From contig CAZUCE010000010.1 of assembly GCA_964619265.1 (NCBI GenBank), forward strand, positions 60,927 to 124,926: a DNA stretch of 64,000 nt. Reading direction: 5' to 3'. Source of the stretch: CAZUCE01 sp964619265. Lineage in GTDB: Bacteria > Planctomycetota > UBA1135 > GCA-002686595. Position 1 is the first letter of the stretch. Each line of letters starts with the position of its first letter. Shown here in pieces: positions 26,704-35,203 of this stretch. Made by a program: the position numbers and the translations under genes. The notes under the pieces were generated by a model. That model searched no databases. It saw only the letters and a list, made by a program, of their open reading frames with translations, and had not been told where the DNA came from.

Positions 26704-29298
26704 ATGATGCTGGATCTACTCCTAGCGCTCGCTCCGCTCTCCCCATTCGTTCAAACACCGGTCCTGGAGGAGCGCCACCGGGTGATCGCTGATTTTCGGG
26801 ATGAAACCAGGTCCAACTTGCTGGTGGATGTGGACGGCGACGGGGATCTAGACCTGGTCGAGGCGAATTCGTTTTCCAATCGGCTGCACCTGTGGGAGAA
26901 GGGCCGATTTGTGGCCCAACGAACCGGGTTGCCGGACCTCTTGGAGCCAACCGATGAGGTGGTCGCTGGGGATTTCGACGGAGATGGGAACGTGGATTTG
27001 ATTTTGGCCCAAGGAAATCGGTTCACGGTGGACTACGAGAATCGATTGCTGCTCGGAGATGGTGTGGGAGGCTTCACCGAGCGGGTTGGGGCTCTCCCTG
27101 CTGGGGCCTTCGACACGCGGGCAGCGGCTGCCGCCGACATCGACGGGGACGGAGACCTGGACCTGGCCTTCGCGAATTCGTTGGCTCAAAATCAACTCCT
27201 GCTGAACGATGGATCTGGGCTGTTCTTCCAAGCCGCTGGCGTCCTTCCGGTTTTAGAGGACAACACGACCGATGTCTTGTTCTTGGATATCGAGCCCGAC
27301 GGAGATCCGGATCTCCTGTTTCTCAACGACAACGAGCCGTCTGTGCTGCTGCGCAACCAGGGAGCCGGAGTCTTCACGGACGTGAGTGCAGCCCTGCCGC
27401 CGGTATTGGCGACTCGGCAGTCTGCTGATTCGGGGGACGTGGACGGCGACGGGGACCTGGACGTGATCGTGCCCGGCGTACTGTGGCGCAACGATGGTGC
27501 AGCGGGTTTCACAGAGCTAGCCCTCGGGTTCGCGATTCTCGGCGATCCAGATGTGACGCTGATCGACGTGAACGGAGACGGCACACTCGACTATTTAGGT
27601 GCACAAACCGGTCTCGCCTTCGGAGATGGAGCGGGGGGCTTTCAATCCGTGAGTTCGGAGATTGGGCCCTCGAGCGCGCTTTGCGCGGGTGATCTGGACG
27701 GGGACACGGACGTGGATTTGGTTCTGGGGCGTGGCGCTGCCCCGAATTTTGGGATTCCCGGCGCCGGCCAGTCCTTGCCACTGTCGAGTCGGGTGCTCTT
27801 CGGGAATGGAACCGGAGCGTTTGTGGAAGTCACCGCTCTCGAGTCGCTCTTGCCCGATGTTTCGAGGATGTCCGTGGACGCCGTAGCAGACGATTTCGAT
27901 GGCGACGGGCGGATCGATGTATTGACGGCTCTTGGGGAATCGACCTTCGCTCCGCTGCCAAAGCTCGTGCTCTATCGAAACGAAGGTCCGGGCTCCTTCG
28001 AGGAATCGGAGGCACCCATCCCAGGCGACTTTACAAGGACGATCGGCGTGAAATCCGGCGACGCCGATGGGGACGGGGACGCGGACGCCATGACCTTTGG
28101 CCTTTCCGATTCCGATGGTTCGGGAGGAGGTATCCAGCTCTATCGCAACGACGGGACCGGCCAGTTCGCGCGCACTCAGATATATAGCGCGAAAGAGATC
28201 CTCGATATCGCCCTGGGCGACCTAGACGCAGACGGGGACCTCGATGTGGCGGTCGCAAGAGATCCGAGTCAGGTGTTTGTCCCTCCCGTGACGCTGCTCA
28301 ACGACGGAGTAGGAGTTTTCGTGGAGGAATCCGCAACGTTCACACCGGCTGATCATTCGAGCAACGACGTGGAGTTGGCCGACTTCGACGGCGACGGGGC
28401 TCTCGATGCTCTGTTCGGGAACTTCGACGGCTCGGGCCCGTTCACAACCGCGACGGGGCAGGATCGCTTGTTTTTGGGCTCGGGCACAGGCGCATTCAGC
28501 TTCGCTCCAGGCCAGCTCCCGGTTGATCTGCGCGACACGAATCTGCTGGCCGTCGGCGACGTCGATTTGGATGGAGACCTCGATGTTTGGGCCGGCCACG
28601 ACGATGGAGATGCTCTGATGCTGAACGACGGATTCGGCACGTTCTCCGCGAGCGCTTCCCCGCTGCCGGGAACTGCACTCGGAGCCGGAGATTTGGTTCT
28701 GGTTGATGTTGATCTGGACGGCTGGCTTGATGCGTTGGCCACAGATCCCGTCGCGCTCTTTCTGAACCAGGGCGGTGCCGTGTTTTCGGACGCCACCGAC
28801 CGGCTTCCCTTTGATCACGAATTCGGCCGCGGCTTCGCCATCGCAGACTTCGACGCAGACGGCGATCAAGACGCGTTCTTCGCCTGCATCGGCGAGGTCC
28901 AGCCGAGCCCGACCACCCTATTCGCATTCCGTGGTCCGGATCGCCTATGGTCCAACCGCAGTCGGCATTTGGCCTGGTCGAGGGTCCCCTCAATCGGGCA
29001 GCCGCTCGATCTGGAATTCTGCTCGGGCCCGGGAGCGTTGATGGGGCTGTATGCCTCGTTCGGTTCGATGCCTCTCGAACTTGGCTTTGGAACGGCCTGG
29101 TTGGATCCGGTCGGTGCGGCATTCTTGGGGCTCTACCTCGCAGCACCTGGCGGCGGCTGCCGAACGATCGGTTTGCCCGCACCGACCAACCCTGGGCTCG
29201 CGGGTCAGCTCTTGTTCACCCAAGGCTTCGTGTTCGATCCCCAAACCCAAGATCTGTGGGCGACCGCGCTTGAGCACGTGCCGCTGACTGACTTGTAG
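26704..29298 (+). CDS. Exported FG-GAP/VCBS repeat protein
   Basis: 864 residues. The N-terminus is hydrophobic but short (MLDLLLALAPLSPFV), so the signal peptide is weak. About residues 25-740 consist of a beta-propeller array with calcium-binding loops of the type D-x-D-x-D-G-D-x-D; clear copies include VDGDGDLDLVEAN, FDGDGNVDLILAQG, IDGDGDLDLAFANS, VDGDGDLDVIVPG, LDGDTDVDLVLGRG and FDADGDQDAFFAC. The last 120 residues (from about FLGLYLAAPGGGCRTIG) are a different, Gly/Leu-rich domain that may be for surface retention. Such proteins are common in planctomycetes and are secreted or surface-bound. The ligand is unknown. Confidence 0.85.
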   Translation: MMLDLLLALAPLSPFVQTPVLEERHRVIADFRDETRSNLLVDVDGDGDLDLVEANSFSNRLHLWEKGRFVAQRTGLPDLLEPTDEVVAGDFDGDGNVDLILAQGNRFTVDYENRLLLGDGVGGFTERVGALPAGAFDTRAAAAADIDGDGDLDLAFANSLAQNQLLLNDGSGLFFQAAGVLPVLEDNTTDVLFLDIEPDGDPDLLFLNDNEPSVLLRNQGAGVFTDVSAALPPVLATRQSADSGDVDGDGDLDVIVPGVLWRNDGAAGFTELALGFAILGDPDVTLIDVNGDGTLDYLGAQTGLAFGDGAGGFQSVSSEIGPSSALCAGDLDGDTDVDLVLGRGAAPNFGIPGAGQSLPLSSRVLFGNGTGAFVEVTALESLLPDVSRMSVDAVADDFDGDGRIDVLTALGESTFAPLPKLVLYRNEGPGSFEESEAPIPGDFTRTIGVKSGDADGDGDADAMTFGLSDSDGSGGGIQLYRNDGTGQFARTQIYSAKEILDIALGDLDADGDLDVAVARDPSQVFVPPVTLLNDGVGVFVEESATFTPADHSSNDVELADFDGDGALDALFGNFDGSGPFTTATGQDRLFLGSGTGAFSFAPGQLPVDLRDTNLLAVGDVDLDGDLDVWAGHDDGDALMLNDGFGTFSASASPLPGTALGAGDLVLVDVDLDGWLDALATDPVALFLNQGGAVFSDATDRLPFDHEFGRGFAIADFDADGDQDAFFACIGEVQPSPTTLFAFRGPDRLWSNRSRHLAWSRVPSIGQPLDLEFCSGPGALMGLYASFGSMPLELGFGTAWLDPVGAAFLGLYLAAPGGGCRTIGLPAPTNPGLAGQLLFTQGFVFDPQTQDLWATALEHVPLTDL

Positions 29299-29695
29299 CG
29301 GCGCGGAGCGTGCGCGACCTGTCGAGTCCGAACACGTCCCGAAGAAACAGAAGCTTGGCGTCGAGTCGACCTTGGGCTGGGTCCCCGTATTCCGCGCCGG
29401 ATCGCCCGGATCCTCTGCATTGGGCGCGGGGGATTGCCGCGGGCCAGTGGGATGCGCGGAGGTTCCGGGACGAGTCAAATCTGCTGCTTGGACGGATTTT
29501 TCGGGCAAGCCGCCGCGCCGAGCTTTTTGGGCAAGCGGCCGCGCGGAGAAATTGGGCAAGCGGCCGCGCCGGGGGGGGGCTGGATCGAGCTGGGTTCCCG
29601 CGGCCGGCGGGCCTTCGAGCTTCTGGGGCCGCAAGCAGGCGAATCACGCCCGAGTTCTGCGGTGAAGTCAGCAAGGGGGGGACTAGACTGCTGGC
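29299..29695. other. Intergenic region with short direct repeats
   Basis: 397 bases without a supported gene. GC-rich reading frames run through it on both strands but show no start, family motif or sensible composition. It contains the three-copy repeat listed separately. The nfeD promoter should lie near its right end. Confidence 0.5.
29503..29570 (+). repeat. Three direct copies of a GGGCAAGC-GCCGCGC unit
   Basis: GGGCAAGCCGCCGCGC at about 29503 is repeated as TTGGGCAAGCGGCCGCGC near 29527 and again near 29552, with 24-26 base spacing. The second and third copies are identical over 18 bases. The unit carries an internal palindrome (GCGGCCGC). Its role is unknown. Confidence 0.55.
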
Positions 29696-31252
29696 ATGAC
29701 GCACCGCGGCCGGTTGGTCCTCACCCTGCTTTCCATCGTGCTCGGCTTGCTGGCTCCGCTGGCGCTGGCTGTCCAGGAAGCGCCGGAGCCCGATGGCCCG
29801 GTCGTGATTCGGATCGGGGAACAGCTCAGCCCCGGCACCCAGAGCTTGCTGCGGCGCGGCCTCGCGCGGGCCGAGGAGCGCGATGTTCCCCTGATCGTCG
29901 AGCTGGACACGCCGGGTGGGAACATCGAACTGATGTGGAACATGGCGCGCGCGATCGATCGGGCGAGGCGCAGTGGAACCCGCGTGGTGGCGTTTATCGA
30001 TCGCCAGGCCCTGTCGGCCGGGGCGCTGCTGGCGCTTTCCTGCGATGTCATCTACATGGCCCCCCCGGGTGTGATCGGAGCGGCGGCTCCGATCGTTCCC
30101 GGCCTGGTCCCGGGGATGATGCCGAGCAGCGTGGACGAGAAGTTCCTGTCCGCATTCCGCGCGGAATTCCGGACCTGGGCCGAGAAGCACAACCGGCCGG
30201 GCGGACTGGCCGAGGGCATGGTCGATCGCTCGGTCGAGGTCCTGTGGATCGAGCGCGACGGTTTGCCCCAGGTGGTGACCGGGACCGAATGGGACGACCT
30301 GCGTGCGGCCGAGGAGAGTGTGAGGCGTCTGTCGACGATTGCGGACTCGGAGACGCTGGTGACGCTAACCACCGAAGAGGCCCTGCGCTACCGGATGGTC
30401 GACGGCAAGGCCGAGAACCTGGAAGAAGTCGTGCGGATCAAGCTCGGCGCTCCGGGACGTACCATCGAGCGCGTGGAGGCCACCAGTTCCGAGGAGCTGG
30501 CCTCGTTCTTGAGCCGCATCGCTCCGCTGTTGCTGTTGGCCGGGGTTGCGTTCCTTTGGATGGAGTTCCAAATTCCAGGGATCGGTGTGCCATCGGTTTT
30601 GGCCGGCGTGTGCTTTGCGCTGCTGCTGGCCGGCCGCTATCTGACCGGTTTGGCGGGGGCCGAGCACTTTGCGCTGATCGGCCTTGGCATCGTCCTGCTG
30701 CTGGCTGAGATCTTCCTGATCAGCGGGACCCTGTGGGCTGGCATCGCGGGCGGCATCTGCGTGGTGACCGGACTGATCTGGAGCCAGTTGGGTCCCGACA
30801 TCCCGCTGGCGACGGCCTTCGATCGCAAGCTTCTGATCCAGGCCGCGTTCCGAACCACGCTATGGACGTTTTTGGGCCTGATGACGTCGTTTGGTCTGAC
30901 GCGACTGCTGCCGCACACGCCCGTGGGCAAGCGCTTCCTCGCCTCTCCAGAGGACACCAGCGACACCTTCGCCTCCGCGGTCGGGGAGCGCCGTCCTGAT
31001 CGCGAAGGGCCAGCGCACGTGGGAGCCATAGGCGAGGCGTTGACCGCGCTGCGACCGGTGGGCAAGGTGCGGCTGGACGGCGCGGGCAGCGACGAGTTTG
31101 AGGCGACCACCGAGGGACCAGCCCTCGATTCGGGCGCGGCCGTCCGCGTGGTCGCGATTCGAACCGGGCGCCTGGTCGTCGAGGCCATCTCGACCGCAGA
31201 ATCTGCCTCCGGTGCCCACCAACCCGCCCCCCCTCAACCCGATACCGCTTGA
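29696..31252 (+). CDS. nfeD: NfeD family membrane-bound serine protease (long form)
   Basis: 518 residues. A signal-like N-terminal TM (LLSIVLGLLAPLALAV) precedes a ClpP-class serine protease domain: LIVELDTPGGNIELMWNMA (about 80-98) and FIDRQALSAGALLALSCDVI (about 102-121). The Ser in LSAG is the likely nucleophile by analogy with NfeD/STOPP proteases. Several TM helices follow (about 285-410; LLLLAGVAFLWMEFQIPGIG is the standard NfeD first TM). A C-terminal OB-fold domain ends it (GEALTALRPVGKVRLDG ... VRVVAI). It overlaps a second, short NfeD by 4 bases and lies upstream of floA, the typical arrangement in which the protease acts on membrane microdomain proteins. Confidence 0.92.
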   Translation: MTHRGRLVLTLLSIVLGLLAPLALAVQEAPEPDGPVVIRIGEQLSPGTQSLLRRGLARAEERDVPLIVELDTPGGNIELMWNMARAIDRARRSGTRVVAFIDRQALSAGALLALSCDVIYMAPPGVIGAAAPIVPGLVPGMMPSSVDEKFLSAFRAEFRTWAEKHNRPGGLAEGMVDRSVEVLWIERDGLPQVVTGTEWDDLRAAEESVRRLSTIADSETLVTLTTEEALRYRMVDGKAENLEEVVRIKLGAPGRTIERVEATSSEELASFLSRIAPLLLLAGVAFLWMEFQIPGIGVPSVLAGVCFALLLAGRYLTGLAGAEHFALIGLGIVLLLAEIFLISGTLWAGIAGGICVVTGLIWSQLGPDIPLATAFDRKLLIQAAFRTTLWTFLGLMTSFGLTRLLPHTPVGKRFLASPEDTSDTFASAVGERRPDREGPAHVGAIGEALTALRPVGKVRLDGAGSDEFEATTEGPALDSGAAVRVVAIRTGRLVVEAISTAESASGAHQPAPPQPDTA

Positions 31253-31758
31253 TCTACGCCATCCTCCTGCTCGGCCTGGCGCTGGCCCTGGTCCTCGCTG
31301 AAGTTTTGCTGCCCACCGGCGGCATCCTTGGCATCGGCGCCGCCGTTTCGGCGGCCGGGTGTCTCGCGCTGGCTTTCTCTGAGAGCTATTCGATGGGGAT
31401 GACCTTCCTGTTGGTCATCTCGGTCGCGGCACCGCTGGTTGGCTTTGTGGGTCTCAAGATCTTTCCAAGCACACCGATGGGGCGCCGGATGATCAACTCG
31501 GGCCTCAGCTTCGAGGCGACCGCGGCCACCGATCTGCGCGACCTCGAGCTGGTCGGCAAGACCGGCGAAGTGCTGACCCCCTTGCGTCCTGCCGGGCATG
31601 CACGCCTGGACGGCCGGCGCGTCGACGTGGTCAGCCGCGGCGAGGTCATCGAGCCCGGCGAACAGGTTCGCGTGCTCGAAGTGCGCGGCAACCGAGTCGT
31701 CGTGCTGCGCGCGGATGTTCCGGCGGACCCACAGGCCCCGGCCGAACCTCAAGCCTAA
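31249..31758 (+). CDS. NfeD family protein, short form
   Basis: 169 residues from a TTG that overlaps the previous stop (TTGA). Two to three TM helices (AILLLGLALALVLAEVLLPTGGILG; FLLVISVAAPLVGFVGL) are followed by the OB-fold domain (LVGKTGEVLTPLRPAGHARL, then VVSRGEVIEPGEQVRVLEV). There is no protease domain. It is therefore the short NfeD type that partners with flotillin-like proteins. Position between the long NfeD and floA supports a membrane-microdomain function. Confidence 0.9.
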   Translation: MIYAILLLGLALALVLAEVLLPTGGILGIGAAVSAAGCLALAFSESYSMGMTFLLVISVAAPLVGFVGLKIFPSTPMGRRMINSGLSFEATAATDLRDLELVGKTGEVLTPLRPAGHARLDGRRVDVVSRGEVIEPGEQVRVLEVRGNRVVVLRADVPADPQAPAEPQA

Positions 31759-31844
31759 GCGCGCTCAAGCGGCCAGCTTCCTCGTTCCATTCACCCCCTC
31801 ATGCCCGGCTCTTCCGGGCGATCCGGATTCTCCTCCGCCATCCC

Positions 31845-32903
31845 ATGAACTCGCTTTTGTTCTTCCCTGCGCTCGCGCCCGGCGACTCGATCCAGACGAT
31901 TGGCCTGGTGGTCATGGCGCTGGTCATTCTGGTCCTGGTTCTGCTCTTTCTGCGCTACGCGAACCTGTTCGTTCGTTCGCTGCTGACCAAAGCCAACATC
32001 GGACTGTTCGACATGGTCGCGATGAGCCTGCGGAAGGTCCCGCCGGCCCAGATCGTCGACGCGCGGGTCATGACGGTCCAGGCGCGAATCCCCGACATCG
32101 ACAAGCGCGACCTGGAGGCCCACAGCCTCGCGGGCGGCGACATCTCGCGTGTTGTTCAAGCGCTGATCGTGGCGGACCGCGCGGGGATTGAACTGGACTT
32201 TCGCACGGCCGCTTCGATCGACCTGGCGGGTCGCGACGTGCTCGAAGCGGTGCGCACCTCGGTGACCCCGAAGGTCATCGACTGCCCGAACCCCCAATCG
32301 GGCAAGACCGAAATTGCCGCTGTTGCCGCCGACGGAATTCAAGTGCTCGCCAAGGCGCGGGTGACGGTGCGGACCAACATCGCGCGCCTGGTCGGAGGCG
32401 CGGGCGAGGAGACGATCATCGCCCGGGTCGGTGAGGGCATCGTTTCGACGATCGGCTCGAAGGCTTCCCACAAGGAGGTGCTGGAGAATCCCGATCACAT
32501 CTCCAAGACGGTGCTGTCCCGCGGCCTAGACGCGGGGACCGCCTTCGAGATCGTCTCGATCGACATTGCCGACGTGGACATCGGACACAACATCGGCGCG
32601 CGGCTACAAGCCGACCAGGCCGAGGCGGACAAGCGCGTGGCTCAGGCGATGGCCGAAAAGCGGCGCGCGATGGCGGTCGCGGCCGAGCAGGAATTCATGG
32701 CGAGCGTCATGGAGAACCGAGCCCAGGTCGTGCTAGCCGAAGCGGAGGTGCCGCGCGCCATGGCCAAGGCTCTCGAGGGCGGCAATCTGGGCGTGATGGA
32801 CCTTTATCGCATGCGCAACATCGAAGCCGACACCCAGATGCGAACCAGCATCGGCGGCGACGGCTCGGGCGATGCAGGACGTGGCGAAACCGGCGGCGTT
32901 TGA
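31845..32903 (+). CDS. floA: Flotillin-like protein FloA
   Basis: 352 residues. One N-terminal membrane hairpin (LVVMALVILVLVLLFLRYANLFV, about 22-44) precedes the family-specific region: AQIVDARVMTVQARI, LEAHSLAGGDISRVVQALIVA, and DLAGRDVLEAVRTSVTPKVI. The latter half is the coiled-coil segment with QADQAEADKRVAQAMAEKRRA and AVAAEQEFMA. This is the UPF0365/FloA family, scaffold of lipid-raft-like membrane microdomains. It follows the two NfeD genes and precedes a proline-rich membrane protein by three bases. Identification is secure. Confidence 0.95.
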   Translation: MNSLLFFPALAPGDSIQTIGLVVMALVILVLVLLFLRYANLFVRSLLTKANIGLFDMVAMSLRKVPPAQIVDARVMTVQARIPDIDKRDLEAHSLAGGDISRVVQALIVADRAGIELDFRTAASIDLAGRDVLEAVRTSVTPKVIDCPNPQSGKTEIAAVAADGIQVLAKARVTVRTNIARLVGGAGEETIIARVGEGIVSTIGSKASHKEVLENPDHISKTVLSRGLDAGTAFEIVSIDIADVDIGHNIGARLQADQAEADKRVAQAMAEKRRAMAVAAEQEFMASVMENRAQVVLAEAEVPRAMAKALEGGNLGVMDLYRMRNIEADTQMRTSIGGDGSGDAGRGETGGV

Positions 32904-32906
32904 GCG

Positions 32907-33686
32907 ATGCCTACGACTCTCTTTCCGCTTGTCCGAGACGGGTTGCTGCTCGTCCAAGGCGAGGAGCCCGGCAGCCTGATCCAGGTTCTCGCGCAGCTGC
33001 TCGCGTTTTTTGTGCTGTTCGGCTTGCCCTGGCTGAGCAATCGGAAATCGTCGAAGGACAAGCGGCCCAATCAGCCCAAGCCGGGTCGCTCGCCGGCTGA
33101 GAAATCTGGGCGCGAAATCTGGCGTGAGTTGCTGGAACAAGCGGGGGAGCAGAAGACCTCTCCCAAGTCGCCCACTCGCGCTCCGCGCGTCGAGCCCAAG
33201 GCGACTCCGAAACCCGCTCGGGTTCCGGCTGCACCGCGTCAGGCCCCGCCCAAGCCGGTTCCAAAGCCGCCTCCGATTCCGGTGGCGGGCCAGTCGCGCA
33301 AGGCCCGTCCGGCGCCGCTTTCGGAGGGAGCTTCCCTCGGTTCGGATCGAGTCGAGCTTCCTTCCAGCCACTTTGGAGAGGATCGAGCGAAGTCCCGGAG
33401 CGAGCCCTTGGTGGAGTTTGGGCGGCCCTTGGCAAGCGGGCTGAGCCGAACGCCCAGCGAGGAGTCGCTCGAGCGTGGGTTGCCAGACCCCCGCGGTCGA
33501 TTGGGACCCGGCGGCACCTCCCTGACTCGCAGAAAGAGCACCGGGGCCTACGCGGCCCATGAGGATCGGGCCGCTTTCGTCCGGCCCGGATCCCCCGTTG
33601 AATGGCGTCGCGCTCTCGTCCTAGGCGAGGTGCTCGGCTCCCCCGTGGCTCTGCGGCAATCCGGGCCGGGAGACCTCGAGCGATGA
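32907..33686 (+). CDS. Proline-rich membrane-anchored protein of unknown function
   Basis: 259 residues. A single hydrophobic helix (VLAQLLAFFVLFGLPWLSN, about residues 27-45) is followed by a positively charged, Pro/Lys/Arg-rich and probably disordered tail. No conserved domain was recognised. The gene starts three bases after the floA stop and overlaps the EVE-domain gene by 4 bases (ATGA), so it is in the nfeD-floA operon and may be a FloA-associated linker protein (inference). Confidence 0.7.
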   Translation: MPTTLFPLVRDGLLLVQGEEPGSLIQVLAQLLAFFVLFGLPWLSNRKSSKDKRPNQPKPGRSPAEKSGREIWRELLEQAGEQKTSPKSPTRAPRVEPKATPKPARVPAAPRQAPPKPVPKPPPIPVAGQSRKARPAPLSEGASLGSDRVELPSSHFGEDRAKSRSEPLVEFGRPLASGLSRTPSEESLERGLPDPRGRLGPGGTSLTRRKSTGAYAAHEDRAAFVRPGSPVEWRRALVLGEVLGSPVALRQSGPGDLER

Positions 33687-34183
33687 CCCGGCGAACCAAG
33701 CGTTATTGGTTGGTGAAGTCCGAGCCGCATGTATTCTCTTTCGACGACCTTCTGGCCGCCAAGGGCCAGAAAACGCCCTGGGACGGCGTGCGCAACTACC
33801 AGGCTCGCAATCTGATGCGAGATGAGATGAAGCCCGGGGACGGAGTCCTTTACTACCACTCCAACGCGGATCCGGTGGGCGTGGTGGGGGTGGCCGAGGT
33901 GGTCAGCGAGCCGTACCCCGACGCGCTCCAGTTCGATCCCAAGTCGAAGTACTTCGACGAGAAAGCCACGCTGGAGAACCCGCGCTGGATCCTGGTCGAC
34001 ATCGGCGCGGTCCGGCCCTTGGAACGGATCGTCACCTTGGCCGAGCTGAAAGCCGAGCCGGCCCTTGAGTCCATGGAGGTCGTCCGCAAGGGATCGCGAC
34101 TCTCGGTCCAGCCGGTGGCGGCCCCGGAGTGGAAGAAGGTGCTCTCGATGGCCCGGAAAGCGGCGGCGGAGAACCCCAGATAA
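33683..34183 (+). CDS. EVE domain protein
   Basis: 166 residues from the ATG in an ATGA overlap; the frame is open further upstream but inside the previous gene. The family pattern is complete: YWLVKSEPHVFSFDDL at the N-terminus, WDGVRNYQARNLMRDEMKPGD, VLYYHSNADPVGVVGVAEV and WILVDIGAVRPLERIVTLAEL. EVE is a PUA-like fold that binds modified bases in DNA or RNA (family knowledge). It is a complete single-domain protein of usual size. Linkage to floA is probably only operonic convenience. Confidence 0.93.
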   Translation: MTRRTKRYWLVKSEPHVFSFDDLLAAKGQKTPWDGVRNYQARNLMRDEMKPGDGVLYYHSNADPVGVVGVAEVVSEPYPDALQFDPKSKYFDEKATLENPRWILVDIGAVRPLERIVTLAELKAEPALESMEVVRKGSRLSVQPVAAPEWKKVLSMARKAAAENPR

Positions 34184-34258
34184 GGGGTAACCCTAGCCAA
34201 AATAGGCCCCTTGGGCTTGCCGAGGATCCCTGGGTGCGATACAAGCGCCCCCCTGCCC

Positions 34259-34273
34259 GGCCCTCTCAGGGCC
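34259..34273 (+). terminator. Short hairpin after the EVE gene, weak terminator candidate
   Basis: GGCCCT-CTC-AGGGCC forms a perfect 6-base stem followed by GTTT only. The stem is short and the T run weak, so termination here is doubtful. Confidence 0.3.
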
Positions 34274-34413
34274 GTTTCCGCGGATCCGATCGACTGGTTC
34301 CCGATCTTCTTCACGGAAGCAGTACAGCCATCCCTGACCCCACGAACGCTGCCCCTGCGATCCCTCCCGGTGCAGCCCGCTTCGCCCCTCTACCCTCGAA
34401 CCCTTATTCACGA

Positions 34414-34599
34414 ATGACTCAGTCGTACGAGAACCTCGTCGCCTCCATCCAAACCGTCCGTGAGGACGTTGAGAAGGCCAAGACCGGCAACAAAGCTGCT
34501 TGCAGCCGTGTTCGGAAAGTCATGCAAGAGGTCAAGGCGCACGCCCAGGACATCCGCAAGGAGATGCTTGAGCTTCGCGACGCCGGCGGCGCCAGCTGA
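34414..34599 (+). CDS. Small histone H1-like DNA-binding protein (Hc1-type)
   Basis: 61 residues from the ATG at which the conserved region begins; the frame is open upstream, but upstream translation is Pro-rich and not conserved-looking. The central block GNKAACSRVRKVMQEVKAHA followed by QDIRKEMLELRD closely matches the small bacterial histone H1-like family related to the N-terminal half of chlamydial Hc1, where N-K-A-A-x-x-R-V-R is nearly invariant. These proteins are abundant nucleoid-associated factors. A separate 230-base leader upstream and a strong terminator downstream suggest a monocistronic, highly expressed gene. Confidence 0.82.
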   Translation: MTQSYENLVASIQTVREDVEKAKTGNKAACSRVRKVMQEVKAHAQDIRKEMLELRDAGGAS

Positions 34600-34671
34600 A
34601 GCCCCGGCTGCGCGAGCTGAGGCCATAACCAGAACGGATGGCCTGCTTGCGCGCCTCCGATTTTGTTCGAG

Positions 34672-34702
34672 CGGCCCCCTTCGCCTAACGCGGAGGGGGC
34701 CG
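34672..34702 (+). terminator. Terminator of the histone-like gene
   Basis: A 9-base perfect stem CGGCCCCCT / AGGGGGCCG with a 13-base loop lies 72 bases after the histone-like stop. It is followed by TTCGTCATTC, so the U tract is weak, but the stem is strong and well placed. It may serve both this gene and the converging DUF952 operon. Confidence 0.6.
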
Positions 34703-34782
34703 TTCGTCATTCTCCAGGGAAGGTCTACCGAGCCGGAAGCCGCTGGGGCGGGCTGGGCTCGGGGCAAAGCTGGACAAAAAGG

Positions 34783-35184
34783 TCAATCTGCAAATGGGTC
34801 GCCGGTCGGGATATCCGAACTCGGCTCCGCGCCGAGGAAGGGCACCGTCCAGCCCGATTCGGTCCGGGTGAGCAGCCAGTGGCGCTGGAACCTCGCCATG
34901 GGCAAGGGGCCGTAGAAGTGGGGGAAGAGCGCTCCGGCGCGACTGGGCTCCTCGCGCAGCTCACCGTCGGCATCGGTCAAATCGACCTCGAGCAGCAGCA
35001 ACGTGCGCGCCGTGGCGAAATGGGCGTTGAGGGTGCCTCGGATTTGGTGGGCGAAGGACAAGTGCACGAAGCCCTCCGACTCGAGTGAAACCGGCGCCCA
35101 AGTGGTGGCGCCGGACCTGCGGGCCAGATCGAAGGCCGTCGCCGGGGCCAGGTGAAAGAGCCTGTTCGGGGTGGAGTTGGTCAT
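34783..35184 (-). CDS. DUF952 family protein
   Basis: 133 residues. The sequence begins with LFHLAPATAFDLA and continues with GFVHLSFAHQIRGTLNAHF, LLLEVDLTDADGELREE and LFPHFYGPLPMARF, the standard elements of the DUF952 family (G-F-I-H-x-S and H-x-Y-G-x-L). Family members are small cytosolic proteins; a relation to ADP-ribose-transferring folds has been suggested but the activity is unproven. It is the second gene of a minus-strand pair, 19 bases after the glycosyltransferase stop. Confidence 0.9.
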   Translation of the reverse strand: MTNSTPNRLFHLAPATAFDLARRSGATTWAPVSLESEGFVHLSFAHQIRGTLNAHFATARTLLLLEVDLTDADGELREEPSRAGALFPHFYGPLPMARFQRHWLLTRTESGWTVPFLGAEPSSDIPTGDPFAD

Positions 35185-35203
35185 TGGAGCGATGGGCCCT
35201 CGA

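Noticed and set aside
29434..30708. Plus-strand frame overlapping the start of nfeD
   Set aside because: Different frame from nfeD, Gly/Arg-rich, no motif; nfeD has full protease and OB motifs.
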